DNA of 64,000 bases from Allobosea sp. UNC402CLCol (lineage in GTDB: Bacteria > Pseudomonadota > Alphaproteobacteria > Rhizobiales > Beijerinckiaceae), in the NCBI RefSeq assembly GCF_000745475.1, contig NZ_JQJJ01000009.1, positions 620,001-684,000 of the forward strand, written 5' to 3'. The notes beneath the pieces were generated by a model. It made no database searches, was not told the DNA's origin, and was given only the letters and a program-made list of their open reading frames with translations. Numbering within the stretch: the first letter of the stretch is position 1; every line of letters begins with the position of its first letter. Positions 15,675 through 24,636 of the stretch are shown here, piece by piece. The translations under genes were made by a program, and so were the position numbers.

Positions 15675-16594
15675 GCGATCAGCCGGACAACAAGCACGAT
15701 ATGTCGGGGCTCGATATTCCGCCGGTGTCGCCGCCATTCGCGGATATGGCGCCGACGGCGGCCCAGATCGGCAAGAAGCGCGGAATCTGCGCGATCAGCG
15801 GGCAGGAGACGGCCCGCAAGAATCTGGTCGAGATCGGCACGCTGCGCCCGGCGCTGGTCGAGCATATCCGCGCCGATTTCCCCGATCTGTCAGACCATGC
15901 GCTGATCAGCCTGAAGGAGCTGGCGCGCTACCGCACGCGCTATGTCGAGGAGATCCTGCGCGAGGAGCACGGCGAATATTCAGACCTCGACCGAGAGGTT
16001 GCCGAAAGCATCGCCCGGCAGGAAACCATCGCCGAGAACGTCGAGGACGATTTCGAGGAGCATCGCACGCTGGGCGAGAAGTTCTCGGACGCTTTGGCGA
16101 GCTTCGGCGGCTCCTGGGCCTTCCTCATCAGCTTCGGCGTGGTGCTGTTTGGCTGGATGGCCCTGAACATCCTGCTCGGCGAAAACAGGGCCTTCGACAG
16201 CTATCCCTTCATCCTCCTGAACCTCGTGCTCTCCTGCATTGCCGCGATCCAGGCGCCGATCATCATGATGAGCCAGAAGCGGCAGGAGGCGAAGGACCGC
16301 CTGCGTTCGGCCAACGACTATCAGGTCAACCTCAAGGCCGAGCTCGAAATCCGCCATTTGCACGAGAAAATGGACCATCTGATCACGCGGCAATGGCAGC
16401 GCCTCGCCGAGATCCAGCAGGTCCAGCTCGAGATGCTGCAGGACCAGCAGGCCCGGCCCGCGCGGTCCAAGGTCGTGGTCAAGAAGGCGCGCAAGAAGCC
16501 GAAGGCCAAGACCAAAGCGAAGCCGGCCGAGCCGGCCATCGAGGCGGAAGCGACCGAGCCGCCCCCCGAGGCCGATTTTTCCCACAAGAACTGA
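15671..16594 (+). CDS. DUF1003 family membrane protein within the urease operon
   Basis: This is a 307-residue protein. The cytoplasmic N-terminal part includes an ICAISGQET segment, followed by two membrane helices at about 147-167 and 178-200 ([18 protein letters not shown] and [18 protein letters not shown]). A long helical region ([27 protein letters not shown]) and a Lys/Ala/Pro-rich C-terminus follow. This is the layout of DUF1003 proteins, whose function is not established. It starts at GTG 15671, overlapping the ureAB stop by 4 bases, so it is clearly in the operon. I know of no urease role for the family. Confidence 0.88.
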   Translation: MSDQPDNKHDMSGLDIPPVSPPFADMAPTAAQIGKKRGICAISGQETARKNLVEIGTLRPALVEHIRADFPDLSDHALISLKELARYRTRYVEEILREEHGEYSDLDREVAESIARQETIAENVEDDFEEHRTLGEKFSDALASFGGSWAFLISFGVVLFGWMALNILLGENRAFDSYPFILLNLVLSCIAAIQAPIIMMSQKRQEAKDRLRSANDYQVNLKAELEIRHLHEKMDHLITRQWQRLAEIQQVQLEMLQDQQARPARSKVVVKKARKKPKAKTKAKPAEPAIEAEATEPPPEADFSHKN

Positions 16595-16690
16595 GTCTCA
16601 GGCCCGGCGGCCGGTCTTCGATGCCGGCCGTTGCGGCGAATCTTGCATCGCCCGTCATCGACGGTTCTGTCCGATCCCGAGGCTAAGCCC

Positions 16691-18427
16691 ATGCCCTTCA
16701 CATTCCCGCGCAACGCCTATGCCGCGATGTTCGGCCCCACCACCGGCGACAAGGTGCGCCTCGGCGATACCGATCTGTGGATCGAGGTCGAGAAGGATTT
16801 CACCACCTATGGCGAGGAGGTGAAATTCGGCGGCGGCAAGGTCATCCGCGACGGCATGGGCCAGTCGCAGGTCAGGAATGCCGACGGCGCGGTCGATACC
16901 GTTATCACCAACGCGCTGATCCTCGACCATTGGGGCATCGTGAAGGCCGATATCGGCATCGTCGGCGGCCGTATCGTCGCCATAGGCAAGGCCGGCAATC
17001 CCGACATCCAGAGCGGCTTCGGCAATTTCAATCCGTCCGAGACCATCATCGTCGGTCCCGGCACCGAGGTCATCGCGGGCGAGGGCAAGATCGTCACGGC
17101 CGGCGGCTTCGACAGCCATATCCACTATATCTGCCCGCAGCAGATCGAGGATGCGCTGATGAGCGGGCTGACCACCATGCTGGGCGGCGGCACCGGGCCG
17201 GCGCACGGCACGCTGGCGACGACCTGCACGCCCGGCCCCTGGCATCTCGGCCAGATGATCAAGGCCGCCGACGCCTTCCCGATGAACCTCGCCTTCGCCG
17301 GCAAGGGCAATGCCGCGCTGCCCGGCGCGCTGGTCGAGATGATCGAGGCCGGCGCATGCGCCATGAAGCTGCATGAGGACTGGGGCACGACGCCGGGCGC
17401 GATCGACAACTGCCTTTCCGTCGCCGACGACTACGACGTGCAGGTGATGATCCACACCGACACGCTGAACGAATCCGGCTTCGTCGAGGACACGATCAAG
17501 GCCTTCAAGGGCCGCACCATTCACGCCTTCCACACGGAAGGGGCGGGCGGCGGCCATGCACCCGACATCATGAAGGTCGCCGGGCTGCCCAACGTGCTGC
17601 CGTCCTCGACCAATCCGACCCGGCCCTTCACGGTCAACACCCTCGACGAGCATCTGGACATGCTGATGGTCTGCCATCACCTGTCGCCCTCGATCCCCGA
17701 GGACCTCGCCTTCGCCGAGAGCCGCATCCGCAAGGAGACCATCGCGGCCGAGGACATCCTGCATGATCTCGGCGCGCTCTCGATGATGTCTTCGGATTCG
17801 CAGGCCATGGGCCGCGTCGGCGAGGTCATCACCCGCACCTGGCAGACCGCGCACAAGATGAAGGTCCAGCGCGGGGCGCTGGCCGAGGACGCCGGGACCG
17901 GCGCCGACAATTTCCGCGCCAAGCGCTATGTCGCGAAATACACGATCAACCCCGCCATCGCCCATGGCATCTCGCGTCATATCGGGTCGATCGAAGCGGG
18001 CAAGCTCGCCGACCTCGTCATCTGGTCGCCGGCCTTCTTCGCCACCAAGCCCGATCTCATCATCAAGGGCGGCATGATCGCGGCCGCTCCGATGGGGGAC
18101 CCCAACGCCTCGATCCCGACGCCCCAGCCGGTGCATTACCGGCCGATGTTCGGCGCCTTCGGCAAGGCCGTGACCTCGACCTCGCTGCTCTTCGTCTCGC
18201 AGGCGGCCATCGCCAACGGGCTGCGGAACAGGCTCGGCACGGACAAGGAGATGGTCGCGGTCGAGAACACCCGTGGCGGCATCTCCAAGAAGAGCATGAT
18301 CCACAACGACGCCACGCCGGACATCCAGATCGATCCGGAAACCTATGCGGTGGTGGCGGATGGCGAATTGCTGGTCTGCGAGCCCGCGAAGGAACTGCCG
18401 CTGGCGCAGCGCTACTTCCTGTTCTGA
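16691..18427 (+). CDS. ureC: Urease alpha (catalytic) subunit
   Basis: UreC hydrolyses urea to ammonia and carbamate at a dinickel centre. The 578-residue protein keeps H143 and H145 ([12 protein letters not shown]), the carbamylated lysine K226 ([12 protein letters not shown]) and the flap cysteine C328 (VCHHLSPS). I chose ATG 16691 ([27 protein letters not shown]), the standard family start, rather than upstream codons. A 96-base gap separates it from the DUF1003 gene, so an internal promoter is possible. Confidence 0.98.
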   Translation: MPFTFPRNAYAAMFGPTTGDKVRLGDTDLWIEVEKDFTTYGEEVKFGGGKVIRDGMGQSQVRNADGAVDTVITNALILDHWGIVKADIGIVGGRIVAIGKAGNPDIQSGFGNFNPSETIIVGPGTEVIAGEGKIVTAGGFDSHIHYICPQQIEDALMSGLTTMLGGGTGPAHGTLATTCTPGPWHLGQMIKAADAFPMNLAFAGKGNAALPGALVEMIEAGACAMKLHEDWGTTPGAIDNCLSVADDYDVQVMIHTDTLNESGFVEDTIKAFKGRTIHAFHTEGAGGGHAPDIMKVAGLPNVLPSSTNPTRPFTVNTLDEHLDMLMVCHHLSPSIPEDLAFAESRIRKETIAAEDILHDLGALSMMSSDSQAMGRVGEVITRTWQTAHKMKVQRGALAEDAGTGADNFRAKRYVAKYTINPAIAHGISRHIGSIEAGKLADLVIWSPAFFATKPDLIIKGGMIAAAPMGDPNASIPTPQPVHYRPMFGAFGKAVTSTSLLFVSQAAIANGLRNRLGTDKEMVAVENTRGGISKKSMIHNDATPDIQIDPETYAVVADGELLVCEPAKELPLAQRYFLF

Positions 18428-18437
18428 TAAATAAGGC

Positions 18438-18542
18438 CGTCATTTTCGGGCGAAGCGAAGCGCAGATCCGAGAATCTCCGGACCGTCAGGCCGCGGGAGC
18501 CTCCTTTGGCGAAAGATGCGCGGGGCAAGCCCGAGCATGACG
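18438..18542. repeat. Dispersed inverted repeat of the CGTCATTTTCGGGC type
   Basis: The arms CGTCATTTTCGGGC (18438-18451) and GCCCGAGCATGACG (18529-18542) pair at 12 of 14 positions. The interior contains GAAGCGAAGCGCAG and CCGAGAATCTCCGG, usual parts of this alphaproteobacterial intergenic element. It occupies half of the 206-base gap between ureC and the binding-protein gene; the rest shows only a ribosome site before 18634. Confidence 0.65.
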
Positions 18543-18633
18543 CGCGGCATGGTTGCCGCCAGTGCCTGCTCTTGACTTGGTTCGACCATGCCAGTCTTTT
18601 CGTCGGCAAAAGAATTTGCCTCGGGAGGACAGG

Positions 18634-19674
18634 ATGACGCGTTTCCACTTCACGACCTTGAGCGCGATGGCGCTCGCTGCTGCCGTCGTGGTCTCGCCCC
18701 TACGGCCTGCCTTCGCGCAGGGACAGGTCACGGTCTATTGCTCGATCCTGGAGGAACAATGCCGCGAGGGCGCGGCGATGTTCGAGAAGACGACCGGCAT
18801 CAAGGTCGCGATGATCAGAAAGAGCACCGGCGAGGTTTATGCGCAGGTCAAGGCCGAGGCCAACAACCCGCGCGGCGATGTCTGGTGGGGTGGGCCGGGC
18901 GAGCCGCATCTGCAAGCGGCCGAGGAGGGACTGCTCGACGAATACAAATCGCCCAAGCTGCCGGAACTGCATGATTGGGCGCAGCGCCATGCCGAGCAGT
19001 CGAAATTCCGCACCAATGCGATTTATCTCGGCGCACTCGGCATCGGCTACAACAGCGATATTCTCAAGAAGCGCGGCATCGCTGCGCCCAAATGCTGGGC
19101 GGATCTGCTCGATGCGGCGTTCCGCGACGAGGTGCAGATCGCCGATCCCAGCTCTTCGGGCACGGCCTATGTCTTCCTGGCGACGACGGTGCAGCGCCTC
19201 GGCGAGGAGAAGGGCTTCGAGTTCCTCAAGAGCCTGCACAAGAACATCAGCCAGTACACCAAATCTGGCATCGCGCCGGTGAAGGCGACCGCGCTCGGCG
19301 AGACGGCGGTCGGCATCGCCTTCATCCACGACATGCTGACGCAGAAGCTGCAGGGCGCGCCGATCGAGACCGTGGCACCCTGCGAGGGCACCGGCTACGA
19401 GACCGGCTCGGTCTCGGTCGTCAAGGGCGGCAAGAACCCGGAGGCCGCACGCAAATTCGTCGATTTCACGCTGTCGCCCGATGCCCAGAACATCAATGCG
19501 AAGCTGAAGATCAACTCGATCCCCTCGAACAGGAATGCGCTGCTCTCGCCGGATGCACCGAAGTTCTCGGAGATCAAGCTGATCGACTACGACACGCCGC
19601 GCTGGGGCTCGCCGGCCGAGCGCTCGCGCCTGCTCAAGAAGTTCGACGCCGAGATCAAGACCTTGCCGCGATAA
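18634..19674 (+). CDS. Periplasmic binding protein, AfuA/FbpA-like
   Basis: This is a 346-residue extracellular solute-binding protein with a Sec signal peptide cleaved after AFA (about residue 28). The mature start QVTVYCSILEEQC and the motifs GDVWWGGPGEPHLQA and IADPSSSGTAY place it in the iron(III)/AfuA-type group. I chose ATG 18634 with GGGAGGA upstream. No permease or ATPase is adjacent: it sits alone between ureC and ureE, so it must use transport partners encoded elsewhere or serve another role. The cargo is unknown. Confidence 0.88.
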   Translation: MTRFHFTTLSAMALAAAVVVSPLRPAFAQGQVTVYCSILEEQCREGAAMFEKTTGIKVAMIRKSTGEVYAQVKAEANNPRGDVWWGGPGEPHLQAAEEGLLDEYKSPKLPELHDWAQRHAEQSKFRTNAIYLGALGIGYNSDILKKRGIAAPKCWADLLDAAFRDEVQIADPSSSGTAYVFLATTVQRLGEEKGFEFLKSLHKNISQYTKSGIAPVKATALGETAVGIAFIHDMLTQKLQGAPIETVAPCEGTGYETGSVSVVKGGKNPEAARKFVDFTLSPDAQNINAKLKINSIPSNRNALLSPDAPKFSEIKLIDYDTPRWGSPAERSRLLKKFDAEIKTLPR

Positions 19675-19698
19675 CGCCGCGATGATCCTGAAAGCCTG

Positions 19699-19724
19699 GT
19701 AGCACGAACACGCGTTCGTGCTAC
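19699..19724 (+). terminator. Perfect 11-bp stem-loop between binding-protein gene and ureE
   Basis: GTAGCACGAAC (19699-19709) and GTTCGTGCTAC (19714-19724) pair perfectly around the loop ACGC. The following TAATTT is a poor T-run, so it may attenuate rather than end transcription between the binding-protein gene and ureE. It could also be an operator palindrome. Confidence 0.5.
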
Positions 19725-19775
19725 TAATTTGGCAAGGGCTTCGGGAGCTTCGGCTTCCCATAGGGATCATCAGAC

Positions 19776-20537
19776 ATGCTTCGCGCCACCTCCGTCGTTC
19801 GCAAGGCCGCCGTCCGGGCCGAGCGCGTCGTCGACACGCTCACCCTCGACCATGACGACCGCAATCGCCGCCGCCTTGCCCTCAAGGCCGATGGCGGGCT
19901 CGATGTCCTGCTCGATCTCGACAAGGCCACGGTGCTGGCTGATGGCGACGCCGTGAAGCTGGAGGACGGCAGCCTCGTCCAGATCAAGGCCGCACCGCAG
20001 AGCCTGCTGGAGATCCGCGCCGAGAACCCGCTGCGGCTGATGCGCGTCGCCTGGCATATCGGCAACCGCCATACCCCGGCCGAGATCACCGCCGACGCGA
20101 TCTACATCGAGAACGACCACGTCCTGGCCGAGATGGTGCGCGGGCAGGGCTGTGCGATGACGACGGTGGAGCGCCCCTTCCAGCCCGAGCGCGGCGCCTA
20201 CGACCACGACCATGCTCACGGCCACGATCACGCCCATGATGACGCCTGCGGCTGCGGGCATGATCACCACGGTCACGATCACCATCATCATGGCCACGAC
20301 CACGACCACAAGCATGGCCATGAGCACGCGCACGGTCAGGAACATACGCATGGCCAGGAACATGCGCATGGCAAAGAACACGCGCATGATCACAAGCATG
20401 CCCACGGCCATGAGCACCATCACGCCCATGGCGATGCCTGCGGCTGCGGCCACGACCATCACGATCATGAGCATCACGACCACGGCCACCGCCATGGCGC
20501 CGAGCATGGCCATAAGGGCCATTCGCACGACCGCTGA
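19776..20537 (+). CDS. ureE: Urease nickel chaperone UreE with very long His-rich tail
   Basis: UreE delivers nickel to the UreDFG complex. The 253-residue protein has a normal UreE fold in residues 1-145 (LTLDHDDRNRRRLAL; VAWHIGNRH-P; DHVLAEMVRGQG), followed by a tail of over 100 residues built almost only of His, Asp, Gly, Glu and Ala. The tail contains two copies of DACGCGHDHH, near residues 158 and 226, bracketing GHEHAHGQEH-type repeats. His-rich tails are known in UreE, for example Klebsiella, but are much shorter. The two Cys-x-Cys pairs may form extra metal sites. Confidence 0.96.
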   Translation: MLRATSVVRKAAVRAERVVDTLTLDHDDRNRRRLALKADGGLDVLLDLDKATVLADGDAVKLEDGSLVQIKAAPQSLLEIRAENPLRLMRVAWHIGNRHTPAEITADAIYIENDHVLAEMVRGQGCAMTTVERPFQPERGAYDHDHAHGHDHAHDDACGCGHDHHGHDHHHHGHDHDHKHGHEHAHGQEHTHGQEHAHGKEHAHDHKHAHGHEHHHAHGDACGCGHDHHDHEHHDHGHRHGAEHGHKGHSHDR

Positions 20538-20548
20538 GCCGGCAGGGC

Positions 20549-21223
20549 ATGTCGGCCCATCTGCCCCTGATGGTCTGGCTGTCGCCGTCCTTCCCGGTCG
20601 GCGCCTTCGCCTATTCGCACGGGCTGGAATGGGCCTTCGAGGCCGGCGACCTGCACGACGCGGAAACCCTGCGCGACTGGCTCGACGCGCTGGTCCGTCA
20701 CGGCTCGCTGCATAATGACCTGATCCTCTTCGCGGCAGCCTTCCGCGCTACGCAGGAGAAGGACGAGGGGGCGTTGCGCGAGGTCGCGGAGCTCGCGCTC
20801 GCGCTTGCCAACTCCGCCGAGCGGCGGCTGGAAACGGTGACGCAGGGCAATGCCTTCGTCGCGGCGGTGAAGGCGTCCTGGCCTTGCGAAGCCATCGGCC
20901 GGCTGGGCAAGGCCTGGGATGGCGATGTCGCCTATCCGGTCGCCGTGGCGGTCGCCAGCGCCGGTCACGCCCTGCCTCTGCCCGCCTGCCTCGAAGCCTA
21001 TGGCCTGGCCTTCGTCGCCAATCTCGTCTCGGCGTCGGTGCGGCTGGGCATCGTCGGCCAGACCGATGGGCAGAGGGTCACCGCCGCCTTGGTCCCGGCC
21101 TTGCATGAGGCGGCGGCCGGGGCCGAGCGCGCGACGCTCGACGATCTCGGCGGCTGCGCGCTGCGCTCCGACATCGCCAGCTTGCGTCACGAAACCCAGT
21201 ATTCGAGGCTGTTCCGCTCATGA
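20549..21223 (+). CDS. ureF: Urease accessory protein UreF
   Basis: This all-helical accessory protein acts with UreD and gates UreG GTP hydrolysis during urease activation. It has 224 residues. The N-terminal [19 protein letters not shown] and the C-terminal [19 protein letters not shown] are diagnostic. The start ATG lies 11 bases after the ureE stop. Its stop overlaps the ureG ATG by 4 bases. Confidence 0.97.
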   Translation: MSAHLPLMVWLSPSFPVGAFAYSHGLEWAFEAGDLHDAETLRDWLDALVRHGSLHNDLILFAAAFRATQEKDEGALREVAELALALANSAERRLETVTQGNAFVAAVKASWPCEAIGRLGKAWDGDVAYPVAVAVASAGHALPLPACLEAYGLAFVANLVSASVRLGIVGQTDGQRVTAALVPALHEAAAGAERATLDDLGGCALRSDIASLRHETQYSRLFRS

Positions 21224-21852
21224 CCCGCTCCCCTCACGGTCCTTTGCGCGTCGGCATCGGCGGCCCGGTCGGCTCCGGCAAGACGGCGCTGATGGAGGTG
21301 CTGTGCAAGCGCATGCGCGGCGCCTACGACCTCTGCGCCATCACCAACGACATCTACACCAAGGAGGATGCGCGGCTGCTGACGGTCGCCGGCGCGCTGC
21401 CCGAGGAGCGGATCATGGGCGTCGAGACCGGCGGCTGCCCGCATACCGCGATCCGCGAGGATTGCTCGATCAACCTCGCTGCGGTCGCCGAGATGCGCGG
21501 CAAGTTCCCGGCGCTCGATCTGATCCTGATCGAATCCGGCGGCGATAACCTCGCCGCGACCTTCTCGCCCGAGCTGGCGGATCTGACGATCTACGTCATC
21601 GACGTCGCCGCCGGCGAAAAGATCCCGCGCAAGGGTGGGCCCGGCATCACCCGCTCCGACCTGCTCGTCATCAACAAGACCGATCTCGCGCCGCATGTCG
21701 GCGCCGATCTCGGCGTGATGGAGCGCGATTCCCGGACGATGCGGGGCAAACGCCCCTTCGTCTTCACCAATACCCGTGCCGGCGAGGGCGTCGATGCGGT
21801 GATCGATTTCATCGAGATGGCCGGCGGCCTGAAGCCGGCTTCGGCGGCGTGA
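21220..21852 (+). CDS. ureG: Urease accessory GTPase UreG
   Basis: This SIMIBI-class GTPase powers nickel insertion. It has 210 residues with a P-loop [11 protein letters not shown] near residues 14-24, the CPH nickel-binding motif in [30 protein letters not shown] and the guanine-specificity motif NKTDL. It overlaps ureF by 4 bases, and hupE follows 10 bases after its stop. Confidence 0.98.
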   Translation: MTRSPHGPLRVGIGGPVGSGKTALMEVLCKRMRGAYDLCAITNDIYTKEDARLLTVAGALPEERIMGVETGGCPHTAIREDCSINLAAVAEMRGKFPALDLILIESGGDNLAATFSPELADLTIYVIDVAAGEKIPRKGGPGITRSDLLVINKTDLAPHVGADLGVMERDSRTMRGKRPFVFTNTRAGEGVDAVIDFIEMAGGLKPASAA

Positions 21853-21862
21853 GGAGAGGCGG

Positions 21863-22447
21863 ATGAACACGAAGATGATCGAGCGGCTGGTGCTTGCTGC
21901 GGCGGCGACGCTCTTTGCCGGTAGCGCCATGGCTCATACCGGCGTCGGCTCCGTGCATGGCTTCACGGCGGGGCTGACCCATCCGCTGTTCGGGCTGGAC
22001 CATCTCACCGCCATGGTCGCGGTCGGCCTCTGGGCCGGGCTGGTCGGCGGCAAGGCGCGTTTCGCCTATCCCGCCGCTTTCGTCGTCACCATGGTTCTCG
22101 CCGGCATCTGGGGCATGACGGGCGCAGCCTTGCCCGGCGTCGAGATTGGGATCGGCGTCTCGGTCGTGGCGCTCGGCCTCGCCATCGCCTTCAACCTGAC
22201 GCCGCCGCTGGCGGCCGGTGTCGCGATCTGCGCTGCTTTCGCGATCTTCCATGGCCATGCCCATGGCGCGGAACTGCCGGAGGATGCGAGCGGGCTGAGC
22301 TATGCCGCCGGCTTCGTCGTGGCGACCGCGGCGCTGCATGGCGTCGGGCTGGTTCTCGCCGCACAGATCGCGCGCTATGCGCCGCGCCTGGCCCGCTTTG
22401 CCGGTGGGGCGATGGCCGTCGCCGGCCTCGCCTTCCTCGCCGGCTGA
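21863..22447 (+). CDS. ureJ: HupE/UreJ family nickel permease
   Basis: This 194-residue membrane protein has a cleavable N-terminal signal (ending SAMA|HTGVG) and about six helices. Conserved histidine motifs HPLFGLDHLTAMVAVG and FAIFHGHAHGAELP are those of HupE/UreJ proteins, which import nickel for hydrogenase or urease. It is the last gene of the urease cluster, so UreJ is the better name than HupE. Nickel supply for UreC is inferred from family and context. Confidence 0.93.
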   Translation: MNTKMIERLVLAAAATLFAGSAMAHTGVGSVHGFTAGLTHPLFGLDHLTAMVAVGLWAGLVGGKARFAYPAAFVVTMVLAGIWGMTGAALPGVEIGIGVSVVALGLAIAFNLTPPLAAGVAICAAFAIFHGHAHGAELPEDASGLSYAAGFVVATAALHGVGLVLAAQIARYAPRLARFAGGAMAVAGLAFLAG

Positions 22448-22469
22448 AACAAGGTCATCCCAAAAAACG

Positions 22470-22500
22470 AAAGGGCGGGCACGAGGCCCGCCCTTTTTGT
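22470..22500 (+). terminator. Intrinsic terminator after the urease cluster
   Basis: AAAGGGCGGGC (22470-22480), loop ACGAG and GCCCGCCCTTT (22486-22496) form an 11-bp stem followed by TTTGT. On the other strand the stem is preceded by A-rich sequence read as TTTCGTTTTTT, so it can also serve uxuA, which ends at 22530 facing it. Confidence 0.88.
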
Positions 22501-22529
22501 TGTCTCTGGCTGCGGCGGCCGGTCCCGGC

Positions 22530-23726
22530 TCAGGCGTCGTAGCCCTTGATCTGCGCCAGCGCGGTCATCACGCCGCGCAGTTCCGCCAATCCACGCAGCC
22601 GCCCCACGGCCGGATAGCCGGGGAAGCTGCCCTTGCCGACATCGTCGAGCAGCTCGTGGCCGTGGTCGGGGCGCATCGGGATGCGCCAATGCGGCAGGCC
22701 GGCGGCCTTGCGGCGCTTCTCCTCGGCCATCAGCGCATCGACCAGCGCGACCATGTCGGTGTCGCCGCCGAGATGCTCGGCCTCCATGAAGGACCCATCC
22801 GGATCCTTCGCGACGTTGCGCAGATGCGCGAACCAGACCTTGTCGGCGAAGCGGCGCGCGATCGCCGGCACGTCGTTCTTCGGATTGGCGCCGAGCGAGC
22901 CGGAGCAGAGCGTCAGCCCGTTCGCCGGGGAATCGACCGCACCGAGGATCCAGGCGATGTCGTCCTCGTCCGAGCAGATGCGCGGCAGGCCGAAGAGCGG
23001 GCGCGGCGGGTCGTCCGGATGGATGCACATGCGGATGCCGACCTCCTCGGCGGTCGGGATGATCGCCTCCAGGAAGCGCTTGAGATTGGCCCTGAGCTTG
23101 TCATGCGTCATGCCGGCATAGCGCTCGAGGATGCGGGCGAGGCCGGGCAGATCGTAGCGGTCGAAGGCGCCGGGCAGTCCCGCCATCACGCTGGAGAGCA
23201 GCCGGTCGCGATCCGCTTCCGTCGAGCGCTCGAACCAGGCCCTGGCCTTGTCCATCACCTCGGCGGAATGGCCCTCGTCGGCGCCCTTGCGCTTCAGCAT
23301 GAAGTGATCGAGCGCGACATATTCGTGCAGATTGAAGCGCAGCGCCGTGCCGCCGCCGGGCAGCGGCTCGGCGAGCTGCGTGCGCGTCCAGTCCAGCACC
23401 GGCATGAAGTTGTAGCAGATCACCTGAAGCCCGCAGGCGGCGAGGTTGCGCATCGACTGGCGGTAGTTCTCGAAGACGGTTTCGAGGTCGCCCTCGCCGA
23501 TCTTGACGCTTTCATGGATCGGCAGGCTCTCGACCACCTTCCATTCGAGGCCGAGGCTCCTGTCGCCGCGAACGATCGCCTGGCGCTTCTCGATCTCCTC
23601 GACGCTCCAGACCACGCCATAGGGGATCTGGTGCAGCGAGTTGACGATGCCTGTCGCCCCGGCCTGCCTGGCCTGCGCCAGAGTCACGACGTCGTCCGGG
23701 CCGAACCAGCGCCAGCATTGTTCCAT
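22530..23726 (-). CDS. uxuA: Mannonate dehydratase
   Basis: UxuA converts D-mannonate to 2-keto-3-deoxygluconate in glucuronate catabolism. The protein has 398 residues and the family N-terminus MEQCWRWFGPDDVVTLAQARQAGATGIV. The TIM-barrel metal region is seen in RMCIHPDDPP, LCSGSLGANP and WFAHLRNV. It lies downstream of the GntR regulator on the same strand, 52 bases away. No uxuB or uxaC is in the window, so the rest of the pathway is elsewhere. Confidence 0.95.
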   Translation of the reverse strand: MEQCWRWFGPDDVVTLAQARQAGATGIVNSLHQIPYGVVWSVEEIEKRQAIVRGDRSLGLEWKVVESLPIHESVKIGEGDLETVFENYRQSMRNLAACGLQVICYNFMPVLDWTRTQLAEPLPGGGTALRFNLHEYVALDHFMLKRKGADEGHSAEVMDKARAWFERSTEADRDRLLSSVMAGLPGAFDRYDLPGLARILERYAGMTHDKLRANLKRFLEAIIPTAEEVGIRMCIHPDDPPRPLFGLPRICSDEDDIAWILGAVDSPANGLTLCSGSLGANPKNDVPAIARRFADKVWFAHLRNVAKDPDGSFMEAEHLGGDTDMVALVDALMAEEKRRKAAGLPHWRIPMRPDHGHELLDDVGKGSFPGYPAVGRLRGLAELRGVMTALAQIKGYDA

Positions 23727-23778
23727 GGTCTAATATCCTTTGGGAGGTATGGTGTCGTCGGGTGGTGGGCGCCGCGTC

Positions 23779-24474
23779 TCAGCTCGCCTCGTGGACAAGC
23801 CTGGAATCGTCGAAGGCGTCGGCATGGTCCTTCGCGATCGCGTCGATCGTGGCGAAGACGGTGCGCAGATGCGCCCGCATCGCCGCCTCGGCGCCTGCGG
23901 CATCGTGCTTGATGATATGCGCGGCGATGATCCGGTGCTCCTGCAGGATCACGCTCGACCAGGAGGGCGTTTCCAGCGAGAGGCAGCGCACCCGGTCCAT
24001 CTGCGCCTTCACGCCCTCGATCATGCTCCAGACCGCGCTGTGGCCGGCGATACGCGATATTTCGGCGTGGAACACCTCGTCGAGGCGGAAAATCTCCGGC
24101 CGATCCTGCCGCCGCACGGCTTCCGCCTGCTCCTCGATCTGTTCTTCGAGCCGGCGGCGGTCGGCATCGCCGATGCGCTCGGCAGCGAGCACGACGGTGC
24201 GGCATTCCAGCGTCTCGCGCACGAACTGGCTGTCATGGACGGCTGCGAGGTCGATCGGCGCGACGAAGGTGCCGACCTGCGGCACCGCCACCAGGAAGCC
24301 CTCGTCGACCAGCCGCTTGAACGCCTCGCGCACTGGCGTGCGACTGACCCCGAAGCGCAGCGCCATGCGCGCCTCGGACATCGCCTCGCGCGGCTTCAGC
24401 ACGCCGCTGATGACGTCGGTGCGCAGCACGCTGTAGATTTGATCTGTGCTGTGCCGCGTTGCTGGGTGGGCCAT
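23779..24474 (-). CDS. GntR-family regulator, FCD type, probably controlling uxuA and the ABC importer
   Basis: This is a 231-residue FadR-like repressor. The N-terminal winged helix contains the recognition segment MALRFGVSRTPVREAFKRL. The C-terminal FCD ligand domain shows the metal-type D-x-x-FH pattern in RLDEVFHAEISR and later histidines in LQEHRIIAAHI. I chose ATG 24474, giving the usual 20-25 residue lead before the helix-turn-helix. A 12-bp palindrome lies in the divergent region before it. The inferred inducer is a uronate or its product, from the neighbour uxuA. Confidence 0.9.
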   Translation of the reverse strand: MAHPATRHSTDQIYSVLRTDVISGVLKPREAMSEARMALRFGVSRTPVREAFKRLVDEGFLVAVPQVGTFVAPIDLAAVHDSQFVRETLECRTVVLAAERIGDADRRRLEEQIEEQAEAVRRQDRPEIFRLDEVFHAEISRIAGHSAVWSMIEGVKAQMDRVRCLSLETPSWSSVILQEHRIIAAHIIKHDAAGAEAAMRAHLRTVFATIDAIAKDHADAFDDSRLVHEAS

Positions 24475-24491
24475 TGCCAAGCTCTTATCGA

Positions 24492-24503
24492 CTAGTATAC
24501 TAG
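24492..24503. promoter_or_regulatory. Candidate GntR operator palindrome
   Basis: CTAGTATACTAG is a perfect 12-bp palindrome with a GTATAC core, 18 bases upstream of the regulator start and 134 bases before the importer binding-protein start. FCD-type GntR proteins commonly bind short dyads with a GTATAC-like centre. It could control both divergent units. Confidence 0.55.
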
Positions 24504-24636
24504 GATACCGAGTAATCCGGCGCTGCGTCAATCGCACAGTCGGCGGATTGAACAACGGGTTCCGGTGGGCGGCGGCCGGAACATCACAAAAAGCATCCGT
24601 CAAAAGAAGCGGAAATCCGCATCTGGAGGAGAAACC

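Noticed and set aside
20200..20530. Tandem repeats that could suggest a CRISPR-like or satellite array
   Set aside because: They are in frame and encode the His-rich tail of UreE; repeat units are short and degenerate with no spacers.
22302..23912. A 536-codon plus-strand frame over uxuA
   Set aside because: It crosses the intrinsic terminator and the opposite strand of uxuA and the regulator gene; the composition is that of a shadow.
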